In this document: positions 44,343 through 53,977 of the stretch, piece after piece
Layout: every line of letters begins with the position of its first letter
Position numbering within the stretch: the stretch's first letter is position 1
DNA from: Gemmatimonadota bacterium
GTDB taxonomy: Bacteria; Latescibacterota; UBA2968
Direction of reading: 5' to 3'
DNA: 64,000 bases
NCBI GenBank assembly: GCA_009838845.1
Contig: VXRD01000139.1
Coordinates: 1-64,000 of the forward strand
Notes under the pieces: model-generated
What the model was told of the DNA's origin: nothing
The model's database searches: none
Seen by the model: the letters and a program-made list of their open reading frames with translations, nothing else
Position numbers and translations under genes: made by a program

Positions 44343-46313
44343 TTGGCTCTTTCTTCTGCTCAGGAGGCAATACATCCAGCAACTGAACCGAAGCTGATAT
44401 CGTGGAAAGTCGTAGTCGCGGGCCTGCTGTTAATCGTCGCATCGGACTACTACATCAACTGGTCCACCGTGATCTTGCGGGCGTCGAAGAACAACAAAGC
44501 ACTATTCCCGATGGGACTGTTCTTCCCATTTGTAGTACTGGTAGGTACCAACCTGCTACTCAGATGGGTAAAACCGCGGTGGGCACTGAACCGGGGACAA
44601 TTGTGCGTAGCCCTGGGCATGGGATTGATCGGATCCCTATTCCCATTCTATGGCCTGGCATCCTACGTAGTCGGCACCATTGCCGCGCCCTATTATTTTG
44701 CCACCCCGGAAAACGGCTGGGCAGAACTGCTGCACCCCAACATGGTCTCCTGGCTGATCATGAACAACGAAGACAAAGCCGTGACCTATTTCTACGACGG
44801 CTTGCCCCCGGGCCAGCCCATACCCTGGGGATCCTGGGCTGTACCTGTATTCTGGTGGATGACCTTTGTGGCCGCAGCGGCATGCGTGGCCCTCTGCCTG
44901 ATGGTAATACTGCGAAAACAATGGGTGGAAAACGAACGCCTGGAATTTCCGCTCATGGAAGTGGGCATGCAGGTAGCTCAGGTAGATAAAAGCAATGGGG
45001 GAACACCCTCCTTGCTCAACCAGCCGCTCTTTCGCGTGGGTTTCTGGGTCGGGATATTTGCAGTCTTCTGGAACATCATCTCGTACTTTTACCCCTTAAT
45101 ACCGGGGCTGCCAACCACGCACACCGAAGGCCAGTGGTTCCGCTGGCTGGAAGGCGCCAAACCCTTCTGGGTACAAATCAGCATTTACGTCATAGGCTTT
45201 GCCTATTTTGCGCGGGTCGAAACCCTGTTCAGCTTCTGGTTATTCTTTCTCTTCACAGAAACAGAAGTCGCAACCTTTGACCGTCTGGGAATCGCGGCAG
45301 GACACGGAGGCGGCGAAGCCGTGCGGTCGCAAAATTTCGGAGTACTATGCGCCTATGTCATGTTCGGGCTATGGATGGCGCGGGGACATCTGAAAGCCGT
45401 ATTTCGGAAAGTCTTCAAAGGAGCCTCCGATGTAGATGATTCTCAGGAAGTGATGTCCTACCGCACGGCGGTAATCGCCCTCATAGCCTCCCTGCTATAC
45501 ATGGTAGCGTGGCTACACGCAGCGGGCATGGAAATCCGGGTCGTCGTCCTGTACCTGTTTTTCACCGCGGTCGCCTACATCGGAATGGCCCGATTCGCCG
45601 CAGAACTGGGACTGCCTTATGGAGATATAGCCTACCACTCAATAACCTGGACCCCGCTCCACATCATGGGCGGGCAAACAGTAACCGCATCCACATTGAC
45701 ATGCCAGGGCTATCTCTGGGCCATGTTCGGAAAAACCCGGGGATTTCTGGGACCGCCAATCGCGCAAATGCTGAAATTGACCACACCATTGCGGGTCGAG
45801 CGGGGGCGTCTATTCGGCGTAATCGTCCTCGCCGTGGTAGCAGGTGCCACATTTGCAATACTCCACGCCATATACATGGGCTATTCCGGCGGCGGCTTCA
45901 ACCTCAGAGCCGCGTGGAACCTGTTGATCGGACCACAGCGGTCCTACGACGCATCCGTAACCTGGATCCGCAACCCGGAAGCACCCGATGTAGAGCGCAT
46001 GTTATTCATGGGATCTGGCGTATTAATCACAGCCGTACTCACCTATATGAAATACCGCTTCGTACACCTGCCTCTCCATCCCGTAGCCCTCATGCTACAG
46101 GGCACCTATATGGCGCAGAAAACCGTATTCTCGGTATTTCTCATCTGGATCTACAAAGCGACCATACTGAAAATCGGTGGCGTGCGCCTCTACAGAAAAG
46201 GACAGCCGTTTTTCATCGGCCTGCTAATCGGATATGCCATAGCGACATTCTTATCCTGCGTAATAGACAGCATCTTCTTCTTTGGACAGGGACACCTGGT
46301 ACACGGATTTTAG
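44343..46313 (+). CDS. DUF6785/DUF6784-type polytopic membrane protein
   Basis: A 656-residue membrane protein with about 14 hydrophobic segments (first at LISWKVVVAGLLLIVASDYY). The start is TTG 44343, with GGAG 7 bp upstream; the longer frame from 44292 lies within the PhyH gene. The MEVGMQVAQV and RFAAELGLPYGDIAYH segments recall the oligopeptide-transporter-like DUF6785/DUF6784 family. A transport role for the substrate of this locus is the simplest idea, because no TonB, SusCD or ABC uptake system is encoded here; this is inference. It lies 12 bp before a PhyH gene. Confidence 0.75.
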   Translation: MALSSAQEAIHPATEPKLISWKVVVAGLLLIVASDYYINWSTVILRASKNNKALFPMGLFFPFVVLVGTNLLLRWVKPRWALNRGQLCVALGMGLIGSLFPFYGLASYVVGTIAAPYYFATPENGWAELLHPNMVSWLIMNNEDKAVTYFYDGLPPGQPIPWGSWAVPVFWWMTFVAAAACVALCLMVILRKQWVENERLEFPLMEVGMQVAQVDKSNGGTPSLLNQPLFRVGFWVGIFAVFWNIISYFYPLIPGLPTTHTEGQWFRWLEGAKPFWVQISIYVIGFAYFARVETLFSFWLFFLFTETEVATFDRLGIAAGHGGGEAVRSQNFGVLCAYVMFGLWMARGHLKAVFRKVFKGASDVDDSQEVMSYRTAVIALIASLLYMVAWLHAAGMEIRVVVLYLFFTAVAYIGMARFAAELGLPYGDIAYHSITWTPLHIMGGQTVTASTLTCQGYLWAMFGKTRGFLGPPIAQMLKLTTPLRVERGRLFGVIVLAVVAGATFAILHAIYMGYSGGGFNLRAAWNLLIGPQRSYDASVTWIRNPEAPDVERMLFMGSGVLITAVLTYMKYRFVHLPLHPVALMLQGTYMAQKTVFSVFLIWIYKATILKIGGVRLYRKGQPFFIGLLIGYAIATFLSCVIDSIFFFGQGHLVHGF

Positions 46314-46325
46314 AGGAGTCATTTA

Positions 46326-47273
46326 ATGGCAACAGTTGACACCAGAACACATGGCTTAACCGCGGAAGAGCGCGAGGCTTACGCAAAAGACGGATTCTTC
46401 ATCCGACCAAAAGCCTTCGATACGTATGAGATCGACGCACTGCGCGACAGAATTGAAGACCTCGTAGAACTCATCGAAACCTCCGACGTATTGCCAGAAA
46501 AACAGAAACAAGCAATCCTGAAACGCAATATCGGAACCAAAGCGACTTCTGGACCTGCATCATTAAACAGCATAACGCGACTTCACAGGTTCAGCGCATT
46601 GGTGCGATCCCACATCCGCGACCCGAGGCGACTGGATGCAGTCACACAGATCGTAGGATCGGATCTATTCTGTCCCAACGACCTGTACTTCTTCAAACCC
46701 CCGGGCACCGGGCGGCCCATCGCGTGGCACCAGGACTCCTGGTACTTCCGAAACACGTACGTCAGCAGCATAGGCGACGCCATAGAGCAAGCCTCCATAG
46801 GAACCTGGCTGGCACTGGATGATGCAGACGAAGAAAACGGATGCCTGTGGGTAATCCCCGGCAGCCACCGCCTGGGCGTAGTAGATCACAGCCAGGTCGA
46901 AAGCGATGAGTACTTATTGCAAAAAAGATTGACCGTATCCGACGAAATGGAAGAACGAGCAATACCAGTAGAAGTGCCAAAAGGCACCCTCGTATTTTTC
47001 AACAATGCCCTATTTCACCGCAGCACCCCCAACAGATCAGACAGGTTTCGGCGTGCCTATATCGTACACTATATGAAAGCGACCATTCAGCACACCAACA
47101 CCAGGAACAGGCAAAGGATAGACGAAGAGACGAAACACTGGGGCACAACTGAGATGTACATCTGCGGCGTGCCCGGATTCATACAAACAACGCCCGAAAA
47201 AGAAAGCATGAACTGGGACAGTGCCCTGGGCCGAACACTGACAGAAGACGACATTCGGATAAAAAGGAAATAA
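46326..47273 (+). CDS. PhyH-family 2OG-Fe(II) dioxygenase
   Basis: A 315-residue canonical PhyH enzyme: the metal site H-Q-D is in AWHQDSWYF, IPGSHR follows, the distal histidine is in ALFHRSTPN, and RFRRAYIVHY holds the 2-oxoglutarate-binding arginine. LALDDADEENG is the family strand. It has a purine-rich site (GAGGAG) before the ATG. It ends two bases before a sulfatase start codon, so the two are probably translationally coupled. A cytoplasmic hydroxylase of a lipid, sugar or methylated substituent is expected. Confidence 0.9.
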   Translation: MATVDTRTHGLTAEEREAYAKDGFFIRPKAFDTYEIDALRDRIEDLVELIETSDVLPEKQKQAILKRNIGTKATSGPASLNSITRLHRFSALVRSHIRDPRRLDAVTQIVGSDLFCPNDLYFFKPPGTGRPIAWHQDSWYFRNTYVSSIGDAIEQASIGTWLALDDADEENGCLWVIPGSHRLGVVDHSQVESDEYLLQKRLTVSDEMEERAIPVEVPKGTLVFFNNALFHRSTPNRSDRFRRAYIVHYMKATIQHTNTRNRQRIDEETKHWGTTEMYICGVPGFIQTTPEKESMNWDSALGRTLTEDDIRIKRK

Positions 47274-47274
47274 A

Positions 47275-48741
47275 ATGCCAGATAAACGCCCCAACATCCT
47301 CTACATCATGACAGACGACCATGGAACCGGCGCCCTGAGTTGCTACGGCAGCCAGATCAACCACACCCCCAACATGGACCGCATTGCCCACGGAGGGATG
47401 CGCCTGGACAATTGTTACGTAACCTACTCCTTGTGCTCGCCCAGCCGCGCCTCTATCTTAACCGGAAAATACGCACATCTCCACGGACAAACATCCATTG
47501 GTGGAAATATCTTTGACGGCACACAGCAAACATTCCCCCGCCTATTACAGGACGCGGGGTATCAAACCGCAATCATCGGAAAATGGCACCTGCACAGCAT
47601 ACCAACGGGATTTGATCACTACAGCGTCATGTGGAATCAAGGCTCTTATTTTGACCCCAGATTTATCGAACCCGGCGAACACGGTCCCGTATGGAAAGAA
47701 AGCCGGGGATATTCGACAGACCTGGTAACCGACAAATGCCTGGACTGGCTCAAAGGGCGAAACCCCGAAAAACCCTTTATGCTCCTGTGTCATTTTAAAT
47801 CCCCCCATTACAACTGGGAGCCGGACGAAAAACACAAAACAATGTACCAGGATGAAACAATCCCCGAACCAGAGACATTTGACCACAACTTCGGAGACAG
47901 CCCGGTACCTCCCGAAGCATTGCAAGTCAAGCTCGAAACCGTACATGAACAATGGAATATCACGCACTGGGACGCCATGCCCGAAGGATTATCCATGCAG
48001 CAGCAAAAACACAGAAACTACCAGTACTTCATCAAAGACTACCTCCGCTGCGTGGCATCGATAGATGATAATATTGGGCGACTCCTCGACTACCTCGACG
48101 AACAGGACCTCGTCGAAAATACAATTGTAGCATATACCTCAGACAACGGGATGTTTCAGGGCGAACACGGCTGGGTAGATAAAAAAATGATGTACGAAGA
48201 AAGCCTGCGAGTTCCCTTCTTAATCCGGTACCCCAGAGAAATCGCAGCGGGAACCCACACAAATGACATGGTCATCAACCTCGACTATGCACCGACCTTC
48301 TTGGAATACGCCGGGCAGCCCATCCCCGCAGACATCCAGGGACAAAGCCTGGTCCCCCTCCTGCGAGGACATACGCCGGACGATTGGCGAACCGCGTTCT
48401 ACTATCAACACTTTGACATCCATCCCGACGGCGAACTGGCAAATTGCGGCGTACGCACAAAAAACTTCAAACTCATCTGGTACAACCACAACTACGACCA
48501 CTACCAGCTCTTCGACACCCAAAAAGACCCCAGCGAAACCCGGGATGTGTCCGAAGACCTTGAATACGCCTCAACAGTATCCGAAATGAGAGCACTGCTA
48601 CAAGAAGAACGCGAAAAAGCGGGCCTGACAAACGAAATAGAACAACAAATCTTCAACAGCGATAACATACCTCAAACGCGCAAGCAAATGAATGCATTAC
48701 TACAAACGATAGATGCCAATACCGCAAAGGAAAAACAATGA
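47275..48741 (+). CDS. Type I sulfatase (FGly-dependent)
   Basis: A 488-residue sulfatase. The N-terminus NILYIMTDDHG carries the calcium-binding aspartates (14, 15). The formylglycine site is CSPSR (Cys54), followed by SILTGK; GKWHLHS and the later SDNGMFQGEHG match the family. It needs oxidation of Cys54 by a formylglycine-generating or anaerobic maturase, which is not encoded here. No signal peptide, so it is predicted cytoplasmic. It starts 1 bp after the PhyH stop and overlaps by 4 bp the next glycosidase-like gene. It removes sulfate esters, probably from an imported glycan. Confidence 0.95.
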   Translation: MPDKRPNILYIMTDDHGTGALSCYGSQINHTPNMDRIAHGGMRLDNCYVTYSLCSPSRASILTGKYAHLHGQTSIGGNIFDGTQQTFPRLLQDAGYQTAIIGKWHLHSIPTGFDHYSVMWNQGSYFDPRFIEPGEHGPVWKESRGYSTDLVTDKCLDWLKGRNPEKPFMLLCHFKSPHYNWEPDEKHKTMYQDETIPEPETFDHNFGDSPVPPEALQVKLETVHEQWNITHWDAMPEGLSMQQQKHRNYQYFIKDYLRCVASIDDNIGRLLDYLDEQDLVENTIVAYTSDNGMFQGEHGWVDKKMMYEESLRVPFLIRYPREIAAGTHTNDMVINLDYAPTFLEYAGQPIPADIQGQSLVPLLRGHTPDDWRTAFYYQHFDIHPDGELANCGVRTKNFKLIWYNHNYDHYQLFDTQKDPSETRDVSEDLEYASTVSEMRALLQEEREKAGLTNEIEQQIFNSDNIPQTRKQMNALLQTIDANTAKEKQ

Positions 48742-50726
48742 AAAACGCCAAACTCCGCTACAGACAGGTACACCTGGACTTTCACACCTCTGAACACTGT
48801 CCAAATGTCGGTGGGAAATTTGACGAAGACCAGTTCATCGGCACCCTGAAAAAAGGCCATGTAAACTCCATAACCATCTTTGCACAATGCCATCACGGCT
48901 GGTGTTATTACCCCACAAAAACGGATATGGAACATCCCAACCTGCAAACCGACCTCGTCGGACGCATGCTCGCCGCAGCCAAAAAAGCCGACATCAACAT
49001 GCCCGTCTATATCACCGTACAATGGCAGGAAAAAGCTGCCCGCGAACACCCCGAATGGCGCGTCAGGCGACCCGACGGGGGCTATGTGGGACGGCCAACA
49101 ATGCACCCCCATACCCCACTGCCACACGGCGGATGGTATCGCCTGTGTTGCAACACGCCCTATCTGGACGCGAGTGTCTTGCCCGTATTGACAGAAGTAA
49201 TGGACATGTACAATCCCTCTGGCATATTTCTCGACATCACCGGGGAAGAAATTTGCACCTGTGATTGGTGTATCGCCAGCATGCACGAAAAAGGACTCGA
49301 CCCCAATAACGCTGGAGATCGGATTATCCACTCACAAGATGTGTACAAAGACTATCTATCCAAAACCACGGACATTATCTGGAGCCGAAATCCCGACGCC
49401 ACAATTTATCACAACGGAAGCGACAAAAAGGGACGCCACGACCTCTACCCCTACTGGTCGCACCACGAAATCGAATCCCTGCCAACCGGCATGTGGGGAT
49501 ACAACCACTTCCCGACAAACGCGCGCTACTTCACAAACCTGCCCGACTGCAACGCAATCGCACAAACGGGCAAATTCCATCGCATGTGGGGCGAATTTGG
49601 CGGCTTCAAAAATCCAGTCGCACTGGAATATGAAGTCGGACAAATCATCTCATTAAATTGCCGCTGTATGGTAGGCGATCAACTCCATCCAGAAGGTGAG
49701 ATGGACGAAGAAACCTATCGCATCATAGGCGAGGCATACAAACGCGTTGAAGAACGCGAACCCTGGCTGGAAGGTGCCGAACACGTAGCAGATGTGGCGA
49801 TCCTCGCACCCTCGGGAATACACAAAGACAGAGACCTGGAAGACAGCGAAGTCGGCGCCGGACTCATGCTCATGGAAAACCACATCCCATTCTTAATGCT
49901 CGACGAAACAATGGACCTATCCCCCTACCAGCTATTAATTCTACCAGACAGCGTGCGCGTGGATAACGCACTAAAAGCAAAAATCGACACATTTCTGGCA
50001 AATGGCGGAAAATTATTATCGTCCGGCGAAAGCGGCCTGGACCCCTCGGGAAAAGGTTTTGCGTATGACATCGGCGCAGAATATACCGGGATCTCGCCCA
50101 ACGATATAGAATACGTAGTCGTCGGCGACGCCATCGCCGCAAATTTGGTCCGCACCCCATTCCTCGTCTATGAATCCGGCGTAACCACAAAAGTGACAGA
50201 CGGCGAAATCCTCGCAGCCGCTTGGAAACCGTACTTTAACCGCACCTACGGAAAATTCTGCTCCCATCGAAACACCCCTTATGAAGGCGACGCGGGTTGG
50301 CCCTCCGTCATACGCAAAGGCAACATCATCCACATCGCACAACCCATCTTCAGAGTCTATGACGACCAGGGCATGCAATTGCACCGCGACCTGGTAAAAA
50401 ATTGCATTGACCTGCTCTACGACGACCCCTTATTGCAGGTCTCCCTGCCATCGTGCGGCCGTGTAAACGTAACGCGCCAACCCCAGGAAGGAAACCGGCT
50501 AATCCTGCATCTCATGTATGCCAACCCCATCAAACGGGGCGATACAAATGTAATAGAAGACATTATCCCACTATACGACATCGCAGTCTCCCTCAAAGCA
50601 GACCGCGACATATCTCGCGTATATCTCGCCCCCGAAAACGAGGATATTGAGTTTGCAGTAGCGGACGGGCGCGTATCATTTACCGTGCCAAAAGTCGAAA
50701 TGAATCAGATCGTGGTAATCGAATAA
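48738..50726 (+). CDS. GHL6/beta-galactosidase-like putative glycoside hydrolase
   Basis: A 662-residue TIM-barrel type protein resembling hypothetical glycosyl hydrolase GHL6 and related families annotated as beta-galactosidase trimerisation-domain proteins. SITIFAQCHHGWCYYPT, then NMPVYITVQW and SGIFLDITGEEICTCDWC are barrel strands; the last carries acidic candidate catalytic residues. A flavodoxin-like/trimerisation domain appears near residues 360-520 (ILAPSGIHK, LLILPDSVRV). Cytoplasmic. Its start overlaps the sulfatase stop by 4 bp (ATGA). Substrate prediction is weak; fucosides or galactosides are possible. Confidence 0.7.
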   Translation: MKNAKLRYRQVHLDFHTSEHCPNVGGKFDEDQFIGTLKKGHVNSITIFAQCHHGWCYYPTKTDMEHPNLQTDLVGRMLAAAKKADINMPVYITVQWQEKAAREHPEWRVRRPDGGYVGRPTMHPHTPLPHGGWYRLCCNTPYLDASVLPVLTEVMDMYNPSGIFLDITGEEICTCDWCIASMHEKGLDPNNAGDRIIHSQDVYKDYLSKTTDIIWSRNPDATIYHNGSDKKGRHDLYPYWSHHEIESLPTGMWGYNHFPTNARYFTNLPDCNAIAQTGKFHRMWGEFGGFKNPVALEYEVGQIISLNCRCMVGDQLHPEGEMDEETYRIIGEAYKRVEEREPWLEGAEHVADVAILAPSGIHKDRDLEDSEVGAGLMLMENHIPFLMLDETMDLSPYQLLILPDSVRVDNALKAKIDTFLANGGKLLSSGESGLDPSGKGFAYDIGAEYTGISPNDIEYVVVGDAIAANLVRTPFLVYESGVTTKVTDGEILAAAWKPYFNRTYGKFCSHRNTPYEGDAGWPSVIRKGNIIHIAQPIFRVYDDQGMQLHRDLVKNCIDLLYDDPLLQVSLPSCGRVNVTRQPQEGNRLILHLMYANPIKRGDTNVIEDIIPLYDIAVSLKADRDISRVYLAPENEDIEFAVADGRVSFTVPKVEMNQIVVIE

Positions 50727-50741
50727 AAAAAGGAGGCTCTT

Positions 50742-51653
50742 ATGCCAGAAACAAAAAAAATCGTCCGGTCGGAACCCTTTGTAATCAACAAAAACATGGG
50801 CAGCCCGATGGCGATATCCGCCAGAGACCTCACGCCAAAAAATGCGGATGGTCTCCCCGTAGTCTTGCCAACGGAAAAACAAAAATACGACTTTGATCGC
50901 AATGGTTGGCTCTTAATCCCCGGCGTACTCTCAAAAGACGAATGCGACGAAATGCGGACCTTTGCCGAGCGATTGGCCAAAGACCCCGAAAGCATACCCG
51001 AACACGAACGCTGTCCGCTTGGCGGACCATTGCAAAAACTGGCTGACCACCCCGTTATCGTCGGATTTATGAATGAATTCGTGGCATATCCGCCACTCGC
51101 CAACGACGAGCGATATGGATTCAGATTGGAAACATCCCACCTGTTCTACCGCGATGCCGAAACACCCGGAAGATTTAGTCCACATAATGGCAATGGCCTG
51201 TTTCGCATGCCCTGGGACTCCCACTTTTACCGGTGCATCCCCGGCAAAGCCTGGAGCGGACTAACGCGCGTCGTATGGGAATTTAACCCTGTCAAAAAAG
51301 GCCAGGGCAGCACATTATTTGTAAGCGGCAGCCACAAAGCCGCTTATCCAGCACCCGAAACCGTCCGCGACCCCGACTCAACCATGTGGGAAACCTACGA
51401 CTGTCCCCCCGGATCGCTATTGTTCTTCACCGAAGCAATCACGCACAGCGCACATCCCTGGACCAACACCGAAAACAATCGCCTCGCCGTATTCAACCTC
51501 TACAACATCGTCGCGAGCCGATGGCATTCGTGGTTGCCCCCCGAAAAACTCATCGAATCCATGCCACCCCTCAGACAAACGCTCTTCAGCGAACCGTACA
51601 ACGAAAAAGTGGATACATTTTTCCCGCGCACAACAGCGTATATGGACGGGTGA
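50742..51653 (+). CDS. PhyH-family protein with HxG instead of HxD
   Basis: A 303-residue protein of the PhyH fold with the strand-turn SGSHK (195-199), distal H235 in ITHSAHPW and Arg247. The facial triad position reads H148-N149-G150, so the carboxylate ligand is missing. It is a tandem paralogue of the following gene (shared PEHER, HPxxVGxMNEF, SPHNGNGL blocks). In Fe/2-oxoglutarate halogenases such as SyrB2 the same aspartate is small, leaving a coordination site for chloride. Whether this protein halogenates, does another reaction, or is inactive cannot be told from sequence. Confidence 0.8.
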   Translation: MPETKKIVRSEPFVINKNMGSPMAISARDLTPKNADGLPVVLPTEKQKYDFDRNGWLLIPGVLSKDECDEMRTFAERLAKDPESIPEHERCPLGGPLQKLADHPVIVGFMNEFVAYPPLANDERYGFRLETSHLFYRDAETPGRFSPHNGNGLFRMPWDSHFYRCIPGKAWSGLTRVVWEFNPVKKGQGSTLFVSGSHKAAYPAPETVRDPDSTMWETYDCPPGSLLFFTEAITHSAHPWTNTENNRLAVFNLYNIVASRWHSWLPPEKLIESMPPLRQTLFSEPYNEKVDTFFPRTTAYMDG

Positions 51654-51670
51654 ATAAAAAGGAGATCGAC

Positions 51671-52570
51671 ATGGACAGCAACGGAACAGTAACACCTTAT
51701 ATCATCGACAAAAATCTGGGCAGCCCAATGGACGACTACTCAGATACATTGCCAAAGAAAAATGGCGATGGGTTAGACATCATCGAACCGACCACAGAGC
51801 AGAAGTACCGGTTCGACAAAGACGGGTGGCTCTTAGTCCCCGGCGTACTGAGCGAACAGGACATCAAAGAAATGCGGGAATATTGTATTCAACTGCACTT
51901 CGACCCCGAATCGCTCCCCGAACACGAACGCACCCCGCTGGCAGGTCCAACACAGAAATTGATAGATCACCCTCTGGTAGTCGGCATGATGAACGAATTC
52001 ATGGCCAATCCCCGCTTATCAAGCCCCAATTGTTATGGATTTAGTTTGGCCGCCAATGGACTCTGGTACAGAACCGCACCCAATCGGCGCAATGAAGGCA
52101 AAAGAGAAGCCCGTCAGTTTAGCCCACACAACGGCAATGGACTATATCGCCTGCCCGGCGACGCGCACTACTACAACGCCTTTCCCGGCAAAGCCAACAG
52201 CCCACATACGCGCGTGGTCTGGGAATTGAACCCCGTCAAACACAAACAGGGCGGCACACTCCTCGTAACGGGCAGCCACAAAGCCGTGTACACCGCGCCC
52301 GACGAAATACAAGACCCCGATTCCGGCATCTGGACAACCTATTCATGTCCGGCAGGCTCGGTCCTGTTTTTTGCAGAAGCGACAACACACAGCGCGTATC
52401 CGTGGATCAATGAAGAAAACGACCGCATTGCCATTGCCAACCTCTACAACTTCGTAGATGGCGGTCACGCCAGATTGCTGAGACCAGACCCCCGCATCCT
52501 GAAATCCATGCCCCCGATTCGCCAGACCCTGTTCAGAGAGCGATTTGCCGGTCAAAATGTCGTCAGGTGA
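51671..52570 (+). CDS. PhyH-family protein with HxG instead of HxD
   Basis: A 299-residue protein from ATG 51671 with GGAG 6 bp upstream; the frame open from 51386 overlaps the previous gene and is not used. It is the tandem paralogue of that gene. Iron-site residues are H153-N154-G155 and H240, with TGSHK at 200-204 and Arg252. The N-terminal block KNLGSPM is shared. Conservation of SPHNGNGL in both copies argues that the glycine variant is selected, not a decay product. It stops 7 bp before the next sulfatase start. Confidence 0.8.
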   Translation: MDSNGTVTPYIIDKNLGSPMDDYSDTLPKKNGDGLDIIEPTTEQKYRFDKDGWLLVPGVLSEQDIKEMREYCIQLHFDPESLPEHERTPLAGPTQKLIDHPLVVGMMNEFMANPRLSSPNCYGFSLAANGLWYRTAPNRRNEGKREARQFSPHNGNGLYRLPGDAHYYNAFPGKANSPHTRVVWELNPVKHKQGGTLLVTGSHKAVYTAPDEIQDPDSGIWTTYSCPAGSVLFFAEATTHSAYPWINEENDRIAIANLYNFVDGGHARLLRPDPRILKSMPPIRQTLFRERFAGQNVVR

Positions 52571-52577
52571 GAACATC

Positions 52578-53966
52578 ATGGCCGAAAATCGACCCAATAT
52601 CCTGTTCATAATGACCGATGAGCAGCGATTTGACCACCTGGGAAGTGTAAACCCCGCGGTAAAAACACCGCACATAGACGCGCTGGCCAATGACGGCGTT
52701 CTATTCACCCGGGCATATACACCCAATCCATCCTGTGTACCTGCACGGGCGGGAATATTCACGGGGAAATATCCCCACCAGTGCGCGGCACCCACCTTTA
52801 TCACCTACTTGCCAGCGCACGAAAAGACATTCATGAGTTATCTACAGGAAGCGGGATATTACACAGCAGTAATTGGAAAACAGCACTTTGGCGAATCGAA
52901 AATTGAACGGGGTTATAACTACGAAGATATTATAGACAGCCACAGCCCCGCACCTCAGAATCCAAATCGCAACTCCTATAACCAGTGGTTATGGGACTCT
53001 GGATTTAAGCACCGCAGTGAATTAATTCAGGGAAATCCCGACATCAGAAGATATTCGGAATGGAAAGCGGACCCAAAATACCACGTCGATCACTACGTGG
53101 GCGACCGGGGCCGCGAATGGATCGAAAGCGGCATGCCCGAAAATCGCCCCTGGTTTTGCTGGATCTCATTCCCAGGACCCCACGGACCCATTGACTGTGG
53201 CAATCTTCCCCAGGCCGACCTGTACGACCCGGCAGAAATTGACATGCCAGAAACAAATTTTGAGATGCTGGCACAAAAACCCCCGCACAACTCACTTCGA
53301 GGCGGACCCGTGCGCCAACAGCCTTTTACAAACGATGAAATTCGCAAACTGCGACACGCTTATTACGCAAACGTAACACTCATAGATGAAAAAATCGGCG
53401 CAATCGTACAGGCATTAAAAAATAGCGGCACCTATGACAACACCCTCATATTCTTCACCAGCGACCACGGCGATTTCATGGGCGACTTTCAGCTCATGGC
53501 AAAAGGGCAAAACATAATGGAAGTGCTCATGCGCATACCCTTTGTAATCAAACCCCCCAAAGGCGGCGTACGCGAAAAACAGGAATCGTCTCTCATCTCG
53601 GCAATTGATATTGCAGCCACCTGTTTAACGGTCGCTGGCGCAGAAGTGCCCGAACACATGGCATCACGCGACCTCTCGCATTATTGGTCCCATGCGGAAG
53701 ACCTGGACGACCGGGACGATTTGTACATGGAAGCATCGGGCATTCGGTGTTTGCGCACTCGGCACTGGAAAATAGGGCATTATTGGAACAAACCCTATGG
53801 CGAACTCTACGACCTGAAAAACGACCCGTGGGAAAAAGAAAACCTGTGGGACCGCCAGGATTTAGCAGAGTTAAAATCCAAATTACAAAAACGCTTACTG
53901 GACAAACTGATTGAATTAAGCTCGCGGTCTTATATTGCGTGGAATCACGGCGCACCTGAATTATAA
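52578..53966 (+). CDS. Type I sulfatase (FGly-dependent)
   Basis: A 462-residue sulfatase from ATG 52578 (GGTGAG upstream; the frame extends back to 52545 but overlaps the previous gene). The metal-binding N-terminus is NILFIMTDEQ and the formylglycine site CVPAR (Cys53), then GIFTGKYPHQ. The conserved ITSDHGD-type block is FFTSDHGDFMGD. It has no signal peptide. It differs substantially from the sulfatases at 47275 and 56786, suggesting a different sulfate ester. It follows the HxG PhyH pair and precedes an oxidoreductase by 11 bp. Confidence 0.95.
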   Translation: MAENRPNILFIMTDEQRFDHLGSVNPAVKTPHIDALANDGVLFTRAYTPNPSCVPARAGIFTGKYPHQCAAPTFITYLPAHEKTFMSYLQEAGYYTAVIGKQHFGESKIERGYNYEDIIDSHSPAPQNPNRNSYNQWLWDSGFKHRSELIQGNPDIRRYSEWKADPKYHVDHYVGDRGREWIESGMPENRPWFCWISFPGPHGPIDCGNLPQADLYDPAEIDMPETNFEMLAQKPPHNSLRGGPVRQQPFTNDEIRKLRHAYYANVTLIDEKIGAIVQALKNSGTYDNTLIFFTSDHGDFMGDFQLMAKGQNIMEVLMRIPFVIKPPKGGVREKQESSLISAIDIAATCLTVAGAEVPEHMASRDLSHYWSHAEDLDDRDDLYMEASGIRCLRTRHWKIGHYWNKPYGELYDLKNDPWEKENLWDRQDLAELKSKLQKRLLDKLIELSSRSYIAWNHGAPEL

Positions 53967-53977
53967 GGAACCTCGTA

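Noticed and set aside
53921-53945. TATATTGCGTGG in the second sulfatase resembles repeat B
   Set aside because: It encodes conserved sulfatase residues (SYIAWNH) in frame, so the match is coincidental.
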